This document shows positions 43,572-52,531 of a stretch of 64,000 bases of DNA, piece by piece; the stretch's first letter is position 1, and each line of letters starts with the position of its first letter. Under the pieces are notes generated by a model that did no database searches, had not been told where the DNA came from, and worked only from the letters and a program-made list of their open reading frames with translations. Source of the stretch: Bacteroidota bacterium (lineage in GTDB: Bacteria > Bacteroidota > JABWAT01); assembly GCA_023151185.1 (NCBI GenBank), contig JAKLJL010000001.1, positions 434,001-498,000 on the forward strand, read 5' to 3'. The translations under genes were made by a program, and so were the position numbers.

Positions 43572-45935
43572 ATGAAAACTTGTGAAGAAATTCTTTTAAC
43601 AATAGGTGCAAATAAAGTTGAGTTACTTAGTGAAAATGAACATTGGAATTTTTGGAAAGGAATCTACACTACACCTGCAGGTTCTGTTTCAGGTTTTTAC
43701 TTGTATTTATATTCAAAATGCCCTGGAAAGGAGGCAAATAGTGTTAATATTTCTTTATGGAAAAAAATTTCTGGCGAAAGCGGTTATGAAATTATTGTTT
43801 CCCCTGGGTGTGAGTTGATTAAAAATGGCGAAATATCAAAAAAAACACTCAAAGATTTTGCAGGAAAGGAAATCTACTCAACAAGAAGTTTCCTATATAA
43901 AAACTTAATATCCTCTCTTGAAATTTTAAACGGTTTAACGGAAACATACTATATCGAACCAACTCTTATACTTGAGGATGGCAAGTTCATTCAAGAGCCA
44001 AGTTTCTTTTTAGCTAACTGGTTAAAAGGTGAAAAATCAAATATTCAAAAAAGTGTTAATCTTCTCGCTATTATCGCTCACGGGGGTGTTGGTAAAACAA
44101 CATTGGTAAAGGAAGTAAATGATAGATTGAAAAATGATGATGGGCAATTTATAATTCCCCTATTAGTTGAATCAGAACAATGGCGTGGTTTATTAAGTAA
44201 TTCATTTTCACTTTCAAGTGTTTGGGAAAGTTCAATAGCTCGTCTATTCCAGAATCCCGCAAGATTAAAAATAAATGAGATGGCTTTTCGTGTTCTTGTC
44301 CGAGAAGGAAATTTTGCAATTATATTTGATGGCTTTGATGAACTTTGTATTTCTACTGTTTCACAAAGTCCTACAGAGATTATAAAAGAATTATTATTAT
44401 TAACCAATTCAGACGATGAAGAGGAATCAAATGCGAAAATTATAATAACCTCAAGAAAGAATTTTTGGGAATCAATTGAGGATAAAGAAAGTATTTCAAA
44501 AAATATTGAAGTGTTTCAATTACGGGGTTTTGATACTGATCAAAAACAGCGTTATTTCCAAAAAAGATTACAAGATCCAGTTGAAAGGACAAATGCATTC
44601 ATTTTATCGAGACGTGTTGGAGGACAAATATATGAGGGGATTCAAAATGAAGAGACTAACTTTGACCGGATCTCTGGTTCACCATTTATTCTAGATTTGA
44701 TTGCACGATATGTTCATGAAAACGATGATCCGAATTTAAACCCATATGAAACAGACCCACTTACTGCATTTTTAAATGATGTTTGCAAAAGAGAAAATGT
44801 TAGGCAAACATTATCAATAAGTCCTGAAAAACAATTTGAAATATTTGAGGAATTATTTAGGGAGTATCCAACGACATTTGATTTAGACAATTTGGAGATA
44901 ATGCTTGATATATTCTGTGGAATTAAAGATAAAAAAACTATTCAAAGGTTTTCTGAACACCATTTTATAACAAAATCATCCGGCTATAATTATGAACCTA
45001 GATACGAAGTATTAAAGGTATATTTTATCGCAAGGTTCCTTTTTAGAAGTTTAAAAGATTTGATAACACCAGGATATAGAAAGGAAGTAGCTAAAGTATT
45101 GGCGATGAATTCTACAGGTACAACTCAAGTAATTGAATGGTTGGTTTTGCAATTACAAAAGCTAGATAACATTGTATTGATTTCCGCTATTAAGCATGCA
45201 TTTGAAGTTTTAAATGATGATGAAAATATAAATTACAAGAAGGATGCACTTCAAGCCATTGGGTTGATATTAAATAATATTGTAAGCAAAAAACTTGATA
45301 AACAAGATCGAACGAGGAAATTAGGTCAACTTTCTCAATCTTATGAAAATGGGATTGTGATTTTCAGGGAGAAGGTATTTACTGATAACTACCAAAAATA
45401 TGATTTTAGCAATGTAAGTTTTTTAAATTGCAGGTTTAATAATATTCAATTTAAAAATTGTATTTTCAATTCAAATACTATCTTTTCGTCATGTACGTTT
45501 GAAGGATATATTGAGTTTCATAATAATACAGGACAAAATGAAGTAATTCATGTAAATAATGTTTATTCAAAAGAGTCTGAGGTTGTTTTTAGTAAAATAT
45601 TTAATAAAACAATTACCGAAGAAACAAAAATATTTTTCGCAGAAGATGCTCTTACCAAATCATTAAAAAAGTTCAAAAAGGGAAACCAATTATCATCAAT
45701 ACAATTTACATATAGGCAAACTGGTATGAGACCAGGTAATCCCTATAATGAAATAATATGGGAGGTGCTTTTAAAGCACCATATTATAGAAAAACATTCA
45801 ATTTCAAATGTAACTGACGGCGGTCTCAATGTTATTGGGAATAAAGAAATTAAAATAGAAATCTTAAATTATTTGCAAAATGGAGTTCCAGGTATATACC
45901 TTAAGAAAGTTATAAAAGATTTGATTAATAATTGA
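43572..45935 (+). CDS. NACHT/STAND-type ATPase with pentapeptide-like repeats
   Basis: 787 aa. Residues 1-130 form an N-terminal domain I cannot name. The NTPase core has Walker A 'AHGGVGKTTL' (about 168-178), Walker B 'FAIIFDGFDEL' (about 245-255, the NACHT-style double acid) and sensor 'KIIITSRKNFW'. After a helical region comes a run of pentapeptide-like repeats ('YDFSNVSFLNCRFNNIQFKNCIFNSNTIF', about 608-640), then a helical C-terminus. STAND ATPases of this layout act as phage sensors that trigger a toxic N-terminal effector. It lies 46 bp after the nuclease-helicase and 40 bp before the ATPase-cyclase gene. G+C about one third by eye. Confidence 0.75.
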   Translation: MKTCEEILLTIGANKVELLSENEHWNFWKGIYTTPAGSVSGFYLYLYSKCPGKEANSVNISLWKKISGESGYEIIVSPGCELIKNGEISKKTLKDFAGKEIYSTRSFLYKNLISSLEILNGLTETYYIEPTLILEDGKFIQEPSFFLANWLKGEKSNIQKSVNLLAIIAHGGVGKTTLVKEVNDRLKNDDGQFIIPLLVESEQWRGLLSNSFSLSSVWESSIARLFQNPARLKINEMAFRVLVREGNFAIIFDGFDELCISTVSQSPTEIIKELLLLTNSDDEEESNAKIIITSRKNFWESIEDKESISKNIEVFQLRGFDTDQKQRYFQKRLQDPVERTNAFILSRRVGGQIYEGIQNEETNFDRISGSPFILDLIARYVHENDDPNLNPYETDPLTAFLNDVCKRENVRQTLSISPEKQFEIFEELFREYPTTFDLDNLEIMLDIFCGIKDKKTIQRFSEHHFITKSSGYNYEPRYEVLKVYFIARFLFRSLKDLITPGYRKEVAKVLAMNSTGTTQVIEWLVLQLQKLDNIVLISAIKHAFEVLNDDENINYKKDALQAIGLILNNIVSKKLDKQDRTRKLGQLSQSYENGIVIFREKVFTDNYQKYDFSNVSFLNCRFNNIQFKNCIFNSNTIFSSCTFEGYIEFHNNTGQNEVIHVNNVYSKESEVVFSKIFNKTITEETKIFFAEDALTKSLKKFKKGNQLSSIQFTYRQTGMRPGNPYNEIIWEVLLKHHIIEKHSISNVTDGGLNVIGNKEIKIEILNYLQNGVPGIYLKKVIKDLINN

Positions 45936-45975
45936 ATATTCTTCTATAAATAAACCAAAAATAAATTTAATTGGA

Positions 45976-48051
45976 ATGAATATGGCAAATAATAATTGGA
46001 TTGTTGATGCTGATTCTTTTGATATTAAAAAAAATAATGATTTAATACTTTACACTGACAATATAATTGAGTTTTTAAATAATGAGAACACCGACGACTC
46101 ATTTATTGTTGCAACAAAAGGAATTGGTAAAACTTTACTCCTTAAAATGAAACGAGACTCTCTCAATTCTTATATTGTTATTCCTCAATCAGGTATTGAT
46201 AATTTTGTTACTCAAAGTACTCTGAGTAAAGAGGCCATAGATCTATTCAAAGATAAAAATAATATGGAAACTTTATGGACGATTTCCATAATTATAGCTA
46301 TAATGAAAAAAAGCGAATATAATTTAGGGAATGAAGATATTTCTCCTTTTATTTTAAAAATCTATAACAATAAATTAATAACACATGTTTCAGAAATATT
46401 TATTTCAATAATACACGCAAACCGAAGTGAATATTTTCGTTCAAAGGAGGACTTGGAAAAAATTCTTATACCAATTTATCGTAAAAATATAAGCGGATCG
46501 TTTGCCATATTTATTGATAATATTGATGAGTATTTTAAAAAACATCTAGATAAAAATAGTAAGGAAAGTCGATTCGGTGAAATTGATCCTGAAATTTGGT
46601 ATTCGTCTCAAATTGGACTAATGTTGAGCTATTTTAATTTAAGAAAACTCAATCATCATATAAAATTATATGCATCAATTCGCCAAGAAGCTTTTAATAG
46701 TTTCCAAGGAAACGAAGAACTTTTTCAGCAAATTAATGGTAAAGTATTTAAATTAAACTATAGTAAAAGTGATTTAGCTAATATTTTTATTAACAATTTA
46801 AAAAAAGAAAAAAAGAGTAATTACTGTGATCCAATAAATTATAAAAATAATATTGTTAGATCATTTTTTGGTTTTGAAAAAATATACCATAAACACTTAA
46901 AAAAGCACGAGCCTATTGTTGATTATATACTTAGACATACTTTGGGTAGACCTCGTGACTTAATGCAAATTGGTAAAGCCCTCGTCCAATTGACAACACG
47001 AGAAAGAGAACCAAATATAATTAGGCAACTTGTTCATAATGAGTCAAAGTCGATTCTTGATCATTATTTATCGATGGTAAATTCCCATATACCGCGATTA
47101 GATTTAAAAATAATATTTCAATTTATTGAAACAAATGCTTTAAAATATGATGATCTTAAAGCAATATGTGGGATTTATAACGATCAAACAAACTTTGAGT
47201 GCAACAGAATTACATGTTCAATGTGCAAAAAAACGCATATATTTTGTATTTTACATAAAATTGGTTTGCTTGGAACAATATATAATGATGGTATGCCAAC
47301 AAAAAGAATCCAAAAATTTATTACCCCTGGTGAAAAAACATTTTCTGAGGATCATTTTCTTCCCAATTCGGAAATATATATAATACACCCTGTTTTAAAT
47401 GCCTCAATAAAAGTGGAAAACTCAAAATATATGACCGGTAGAAACCAATATAATATTGTAGGTAATGATCTTGAATGGGTTTTTGGGAAAAATATTAATA
47501 AAACAAAAAAAACAAAAAAGGTAGGTGTACTTGTTGGGGATATAAAAGATTATGGTAAAACCATGACTAAATTGTCTGGTAAAAAGTTTATGAAATATCA
47601 ATCAATTGTCCGGAAAATTATAAATATCGAAAATCTGAAATGTGATAATATTGGCATTAAAGATGGTGATAAGGTAGTTATTTATGAAAAAAACTCAGTT
47701 AAATTAATTACAGCTGCGTTTAGAATTATTGACGAATTGAAAATCAATAATATCTTTATAAGAATTGGTATAGATTTTGGTAATGTTGAATTTTATGATG
47801 ATGACATTAAAAATGGTATTCCGATTCTGCAGGCGGCAAGATTAGAACCAATTGTAACTCCCTCACAAGTATGGTGTACAGAGAAATTTAAAACTGAATT
47901 GGAAAAAATCACAAACGCTTACAATTACGAAGATGTTTCCAATGAGCCATCTGACTCTTTTAAACAAAAAATACAAGATGGAAAAGTAATTGTAAATAAA
48001 GAAAGTCAGGATACAATAAAACTAAAAGTATTTAGAATAAAAAGAGAGTAA
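45976..48051 (+). CDS. P-loop ATPase (Sll1717-like) fused to a divergent class III nucleotide-cyclase-like domain
   Basis: 691 aa (a second ATG at 45982 has the better-placed GGA). N-terminal ATPase: Walker A 'ATKGIGKTLL' (about 46-55), Walker B 'FAIFIDNIDEYF' (about 175). A Cys cluster 'CNRITCSMCKKTHIFCILH' (about 408-427) looks like a zinc site. From about 514 to 640 comes a class III cyclase fold: 'VGVLVGDIKDYG' (first metal Asp), 'GIKDGDKVVIYE' (second metal Asp), 'IRIGIDFGNVEF' and 'ILQAARLEPIV'. Both metal Asp and the Arg of the Asn/Arg pair are present, but the Asn is replaced by Leu and the base-selecting Lys position is Ile. The cyclase may have unusual specificity, as in Pycsar enzymes, or be a nucleotide sensor. 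Very A+T-rich (under 30% G+C by eye). Confidence 0.7.
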   Translation: MNMANNNWIVDADSFDIKKNNDLILYTDNIIEFLNNENTDDSFIVATKGIGKTLLLKMKRDSLNSYIVIPQSGIDNFVTQSTLSKEAIDLFKDKNNMETLWTISIIIAIMKKSEYNLGNEDISPFILKIYNNKLITHVSEIFISIIHANRSEYFRSKEDLEKILIPIYRKNISGSFAIFIDNIDEYFKKHLDKNSKESRFGEIDPEIWYSSQIGLMLSYFNLRKLNHHIKLYASIRQEAFNSFQGNEELFQQINGKVFKLNYSKSDLANIFINNLKKEKKSNYCDPINYKNNIVRSFFGFEKIYHKHLKKHEPIVDYILRHTLGRPRDLMQIGKALVQLTTREREPNIIRQLVHNESKSILDHYLSMVNSHIPRLDLKIIFQFIETNALKYDDLKAICGIYNDQTNFECNRITCSMCKKTHIFCILHKIGLLGTIYNDGMPTKRIQKFITPGEKTFSEDHFLPNSEIYIIHPVLNASIKVENSKYMTGRNQYNIVGNDLEWVFGKNINKTKKTKKVGVLVGDIKDYGKTMTKLSGKKFMKYQSIVRKIINIENLKCDNIGIKDGDKVVIYEKNSVKLITAAFRIIDELKINNIFIRIGIDFGNVEFYDDDIKNGIPILQAARLEPIVTPSQVWCTEKFKTELEKITNAYNYEDVSNEPSDSFKQKIQDGKVIVNKESQDTIKLKVFRIKRE

Positions 48052-48406
48052 AAATAGGGTTTATTGTTGTTAGAGTAAAAATGAAAATAAACTAAAAATA
48101 TTTTATTTTACCTCAAATTGGGAATATTCCAATAACTGTGTCAGAGACAATATGACTTTTCCCGGGGAGAAATCCCCGCTCTGCCCCTTGTAAGGGGTCT
48201 AAATCAAAGAAAAAAATTCTGATTTTCTACAAAAAATCAAAGAACAATATTATAAAATCAAATTACTCTTAAATTAATTTACAAATTTGGTTTTTAGAGG
48301 TGGCCATAAATATTTAAATGAAGTTACAATTTCCTACAAAATAAAAAACAGACATCAAATGATAAAAAATAAAGTGTTTGAACGTTGAAATATTAATCGA
48401 AAAAAA
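48052..48406. other. 355-bp A+T-rich gap with two hairpins
   Basis: No gene seen. Two G+C-rich hairpins stand out: CGGGGA-GAAA-TCCCCG (48163-48178, a GNRA-type tetraloop) and CCCCT-TGTA-AGGGG (48184-48197). They may end transcription from the ATPase-cyclase gene or be parts of a small RNA. No ribosome site better than A-rich sequence precedes the PLD gene. Confidence 0.5.
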
Positions 48407-49330
48407 ATGCCCGAATTATTAACTACTCTAGGTATATCACACAGTATCGAAAAATTAATCAGAGAGGCAGAAGATGAAATCATTCTGGTTACTCCATATA
48501 TAAAGTTATCTAGGAATTTATATGAAAGGTTGAAACAGGCAAGTTCCCGTGGTATTGAAGTCTCAATTGTTTATGGTAAAAGTGATTTGGATAAAAAACA
48601 ATCGGACCTATTGGCTGAACTCGAAAATTTGAATCTGTTTTATCTGGATAAACTCCATGCAAAGTGCTATCTGAATGAAAACAGATTAATCATTGGTTCA
48701 ATGAACATGCATGAATATTCCGAACGGGAGAACAGTGAACTTGGTGTTGAGTTTAATAAAAGTGATGATGAACTGATCATTAACGAGGCACTGCTTGAAA
48801 TCAAATCATTCGTTCAAAATGCAGTATTGAAGAAGAAAAGCAGCCGTACTGACAAAGTTGGTTTTGTTTCAAATGTTTTAAATATAGGGAGCACCTTTCA
48901 CCGTGAATTGCAAAAATACCTGAATTCTGTTTTTAACCGTGAATTATTTAAAATTAAAACCCAAACAGGCTGGAATCGAGATCACGAATATTTGGAGGGA
49001 GAAAATATTTTATCCGGACTCAATGTTGAGATTGATGACAGGCTTGTTTTTGAATTTAAATTTGAGCCGGAAATTGTTCAAAAATTATCAGCATGTACAA
49101 GAATTACAGATCACAAGTTCGTAAAAAATAACCTACGAATATTCTATAGCGAAACAAGTATGCGAATCACTGTTTATAAAAGTATTAAAATACGGGATAA
49201 TTGGCTTAATTTGCCAAATGATGAAAAATTCAAGTATTACAAAGAGACAATTGAAATTCTTGTTTCCAGTTTCAGAGATGAAATTGCTGAAAAAGGATAT
49301 AAGAAAATGGATAGAATTATCAAGATATAA
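48407..49330 (+). CDS. PLD-family (HKD) phosphodiesterase/nuclease-like protein
   Basis: 307 aa. N-terminal half carries one HKD motif: His84-x-Lys86 then Gly97-Ser-x-Asn100 ('LHAKCYLNENRLIIGSMN'); the usual Asp is Glu91. Upstream 'EDEIILVTPYIKLSRNLYERLKQASSRGIEVSIVYGKSD' is typical of single-HKD nucleases such as Nuc/BfiI, which act as dimers. The C-terminal 150 residues are of unknown type ('VFEFKFEPEIVQKLSACTRITDHKFVKNN'). It may be the last member of the defence island or a separate gene, since 355 bp separate it from the ATPase-cyclase. Confidence 0.75.
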   Translation: MPELLTTLGISHSIEKLIREAEDEIILVTPYIKLSRNLYERLKQASSRGIEVSIVYGKSDLDKKQSDLLAELENLNLFYLDKLHAKCYLNENRLIIGSMNMHEYSERENSELGVEFNKSDDELIINEALLEIKSFVQNAVLKKKSSRTDKVGFVSNVLNIGSTFHRELQKYLNSVFNRELFKIKTQTGWNRDHEYLEGENILSGLNVEIDDRLVFEFKFEPEIVQKLSACTRITDHKFVKNNLRIFYSETSMRITVYKSIKIRDNWLNLPNDEKFKYYKETIEILVSSFRDEIAEKGYKKMDRIIKI

Positions 49331-49767
49331 AACCCCAGTTCAATGTGTTATGTGGTAATATCAAAATATTATTTAACACAAAATAAAACTCCACTACCTG
49401 GGTGATACCCCCGATTTCCTGAAATATTACCTCCTCAGGCAAGTTTCTACATCTCCGGCCGGATTGGCGTCATCTGGTTGCTGACGCCTGATGATCAGTC
49501 CAATGATGGGAAGGGTCAATCGGAATTTACAGAAACCTGAAAAGTATCAGACATCTCAAAATCCCTTTTGCTTTCTCTATCATGGATGAGTTTCGCAGAA
49601 ATTCGGTAGTCTGATCCCCGATCCCGGTCCCCTCAAGAGCTTTGGTCCCGGTCCCTTCGAGGACCTTGGTCCCTGAGCCTGTCGAAGGGCAGGGTCCGGT
49701 CCGGTTTCACTACCCGGTGGCTGAGGTTCTCGAAGCCACCGGGTGACTTTCAGGTACCGGTTGCAAC
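49331..49767. other. Intergenic region at the right edge of the island, with REP-like modules
   Basis: A+T-rich to about 49400, then core-like. GGCGTCA...TGACGCC (49466-49488) is a hairpin. REP-like modules occupy 49614-49753 (core CTGAGCCTGTCGAAGG at 49673-49688), ending in the inverted arms CGGTGGCTGAGG...GAAGCCACCG. No gene seen. Confidence 0.65.
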
Positions 49768-50154
49768 TCACGCGCGGGAGTGCAGCCCGATGGTGTTGCC
49801 TTCGGTATCCAGGACAATGGAACAGAAACCATGTTCACCCAGCGACATTTTGGGCTGAAGAACCTCGCCGCCGGCGGCTTTGACCCGGCTTTCTTCTACG
49901 GCGCAGTCCTCGCAGGTGAAATAAACCAGGGTTCCGCCGGAACCGGGTTTCATCGAGTCCATTTTCACCAGAGCGCCACTGATGTTTTCTTTTCCTTCAG
50001 CCCACGGAAAACTGACCATCTGGCCGAATTCTTCCGGCATTTCCATATCGGTCAGGGTAACCTTCAGCACCGATTCGTAAAATGCTTTTGCGCGTTTCAT
50101 ATCCTCCACGTAGATTTCCACCCAGGTGAACGGATTTTTTGTTTGTGCAGCCAT
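49768..50154 (-). CDS. VOC (glyoxalase/bleomycin-resistance) superfamily protein
   Basis: 128 aa, one VOC domain: 'PFTWVEIYVEDMKRAKAFYESVLKV' at the N-terminus, 'GTLVYFTCEDCAVEESRVKAAGGEVLQPKMSLGEHGFCSIVLDTEGNTIGLHS' at the end. The paired betaalphabetabetabeta modules and the final 'DTEGNTIGLH' with His and Glu-type metal ligands are typical. Such small proteins are annotated as glyoxalases but their substrates are usually unknown. Single gene on the minus strand flanked by REP clusters. Confidence 0.88.
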   Translation of the reverse strand: MAAQTKNPFTWVEIYVEDMKRAKAFYESVLKVTLTDMEMPEEFGQMVSFPWAEGKENISGALVKMDSMKPGSGGTLVYFTCEDCAVEESRVKAAGGEVLQPKMSLGEHGFCSIVLDTEGNTIGLHSRA

Positions 50155-50309
50155 GACGGATCCTTTCTGTTTTTTGGTAATGTCCTGTTAACTTTCTGAC
50201 CGGATTTCCAGTTCCGGTACGGTTCAGTTTCAACCTGGCTGATGACCGTGATCCCCGGACCCCGGGTGATTTTTCTTGCGGGATTTCTTAAAGTCCGGCC
50301 ACCGGAATG

Positions 50310-50706
50310 AAAACCACCCTGGCCCCCCGGTCCCTTCGAGGACCTTGGTCCCTGAGCCTGTCGAAGGGCAGGGTCCGGGACCCTTCAAGTGCTTTAGTCC
50401 CGGTCCCTTCGAGAGCCTCAGGGTCCTGGACCCTTCAAGTGCTTTAGTCCCGGTCCCTTCGGGAGCCTCAGGGTCCGGGACCATCGAGAGCTTGGGTCCC
50501 TGAGCTTGTCGAAGGGCAGGGTCCGGGACCACTCGAAGCCACCGTAAAAGGAGGGGAACTTATTTCTACCACCTACTATCTACTGTCTACTACCTACTAC
50601 CTACTACCTTCTGGCTTCCGTCTCCCGTCTCCTGTCTTCTGACTCCTGCCTTCTGACTCCTGACTCCTGACTTCTGTCTTCTGTCTCCTGTCCCCTGCCT
50701 CCCGTC
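50310..50706. repeat. Composite dispersed repeat cluster (REP-like modules plus heptamer tract)
   Basis: REP-like modules at 50324-50545 (cores at 50350-50376 and 50498-50524, joined by repeated 'CCCTTCGAGAGCCTCAGGG' spacers), then GAAGCCACCG, GGAGGGGAACTT, and a heptamer tract (CTACTAC/CTGTCTT/CTGACTC units, 50566-50704) up to the stop of the FG-GAP gene. Fills most of the 554-bp gap. Confidence 0.88.
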
Positions 50707-50708
50707 CG

Positions 50709-52442
50709 TCACTTCACCAGAGTAATCCACCGGGAATCCTGCCGGGTGCCGGAGGATAGGCGAACGAGATACGATCCGGAACTGAACTTTCCTGCGGAAA
50801 AAGTCCAGGAATAGGTACCGGCGCGGGGCACGGGAATCTGATCAGACTGAACCAGCCGGCCGGTCAGATCAAAAACGGATACCGACAGAGAACTTCCCTG
50901 AAGATCAGAATCAACTGAAAAACCGACGGTAGTTTCCGGGTTAAACGGATTCGGGTAAATCTGGTTAATCCGGAAGGGCCTCCCGGGTTGATCTGCCGGG
51001 ACTGACAGCGGTGAGGCGGATTCGGTTACAGAGAGAAGCTGATCGGCCTGCACCTGAATCAATGACTGTCTGATTCCCGATGGCCAGAAAATCACCAGGG
51101 AATCAAGAACCGTTGCATCCCCGAGTCCGGCATGGATGCGCAGGGTTTGCCCTGAGTATCCTGACTGTCCGGCCATCCGCCGGGTTTGGTGCAGAGTGGT
51201 GCCGTTGGTTTGTGAATACAGGTGAACAAGGGCTCCAATCCCCGACCGGTTGCTGAGTGTTCCGGTCAGATCCAGTTGAATCCAGTGATTGCCGTTACCG
51301 TCATTCCGGTACAACCGGTTATTTTCCGTTTTGCCGAAGCAGCCGGCAAGGGCTGCATCCAGGTCACCATCCAGATCATAATCGGCAAAAGCAGCGCCAT
51401 ATACCCAGCCTGAATCTGCCGGGAGTCCGGTTTCTGACCGGGTGAAGTTTCCATGACCATCATTCAGGTACAGATAATTGACGAGCCGTGATCCATCCGG
51501 AGCAAAAGCATTGGTGATCAGAAGATCCAGATCGCCGTCATTATCCACATCGCCGGGAGCCGTTCCGAAAGAATTGGCCGGATCTTCCGTCCAGGGTGCG
51601 GAGTCCTTTTTCACCCAGCCCAGGTTTCCGTCATGAATCAGCAGATGGTTCCGTTCGCCGTTGTAATTAGCCAGAATCAAATCAAAATCTCCGTCATTAT
51701 CGACATCTTCAATTGAACCGCCTGCTGTATTCCCGCCTAATCCGGAAAGGGACGGGGGAGCCGAGGAGGTAAATCCGGACGGACCGTTTAAAAAGAGGTT
51801 TTCTGCCTGTCCGTATTCGTTGGTAACCACCAGATCCTGCCAGCCGTCGGCATTCAGATCCGCAAAATCGGCATACCGGGAAGAGAGCCGGGGAGAAAGG
51901 GTTCCGGTAATGGATTGTTTGACCAGTCCGCCGGTTCCGTCATTCAGGTAGAGAATATTCCTCAGATTTCCGGCACTGATGGTCACATACAGATCCAGCC
52001 AGCCATCCCGGTTGGCGTCCCCGAATGTTCCGGTTTCGGCGTAAGTCAGGTCTTTCATGGCAGGTGAACTATCCTGCTGGATGAACAGTTTTCCCTGATC
52101 GTTCAGATAGAGAAAGTTTTTATACCCGTACCAGGTTGAAACGAACAGATCCGTGTAGCCGTCATTGTTGATGTCACCGGCTGTGGCGCCGTCTGAAGGC
52201 GATCCATCCTTGCAGATGATCAGGGAATCCACAAAAACAAAATTCCCGTTTCCGGTATTCAGGTAGAAGAAGTTATTTTCGCCACCGTCCTTCCCGTTTG
52301 AAATGAACAGATCAAGATCCTGATCCCGGTCGAAATCAAACCAGTTTACCGACCGGGAATCTCCGCCCATTGTCGTAACCGGCGACTCAGTGATTTTGCT
52401 GAACAGCGGAACCTGAATCAGAAGAAGCAGAAAATACAGCAT
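50709..52442 (-). CDS. T9SS-exported FG-GAP/VCBS repeat protein with UnbV/ASPIC domain
   Basis: 577 aa. A hydrophobic start (MLYFLLLLIQVPLFS) serves as signal peptide. About seven FG-GAP repeats with calcium-binding DxDxDG loops are seen ('DFDRDQDLDLFIS', 'DINNDGYTDLFVS', 'DANRDGWLDLYVT', 'DVDNDGDFDLILA', 'DVDNDGDLDLLIT', 'DYDLDGDLDAALA'), forming a beta-propeller. An UnbV/ASPIC domain follows (about 390-460, 'NRSGIGALVHLY...LVIFWPSGIRQSL'). The C-terminus is a T9SS sorting domain (IYPNPFNPETTVGFSV). CRTAC1-type proteins are surface-exposed; ligand unknown. Confidence 0.88.
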   Translation of the reverse strand: MLYFLLLLIQVPLFSKITESPVTTMGGDSRSVNWFDFDRDQDLDLFISNGKDGGENNFFYLNTGNGNFVFVDSLIICKDGSPSDGATAGDINNDGYTDLFVSTWYGYKNFLYLNDQGKLFIQQDSSPAMKDLTYAETGTFGDANRDGWLDLYVTISAGNLRNILYLNDGTGGLVKQSITGTLSPRLSSRYADFADLNADGWQDLVVTNEYGQAENLFLNGPSGFTSSAPPSLSGLGGNTAGGSIEDVDNDGDFDLILANYNGERNHLLIHDGNLGWVKKDSAPWTEDPANSFGTAPGDVDNDGDLDLLITNAFAPDGSRLVNYLYLNDGHGNFTRSETGLPADSGWVYGAAFADYDLDGDLDAALAGCFGKTENNRLYRNDGNGNHWIQLDLTGTLSNRSGIGALVHLYSQTNGTTLHQTRRMAGQSGYSGQTLRIHAGLGDATVLDSLVIFWPSGIRQSLIQVQADQLLSVTESASPLSVPADQPGRPFRINQIYPNPFNPETTVGFSVDSDLQGSSLSVSVFDLTGRLVQSDQIPVPRAGTYSWTFSAGKFSSGSYLVRLSSGTRQDSRWITLVK

Positions 52443-52531
52443 GGCAGACCTCCTTTTTTTTCAAAGATGCACCAAAAGGAGTGACCTCTGACCGGTGCCG
52501 GGATGAACTGTTCAGAGTTGGGGATGACCGG

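Noticed and set aside
36343-49330. Prophage or integrative element
   Set aside because: Apart from the RusA-like gene there are no integrase, capsid, terminase or conjugation genes and no flanking direct repeats that I can see.
49580-49771. Small minus-strand open frame
   Set aside because: It is made of REP-like modules and has no ribosome site.
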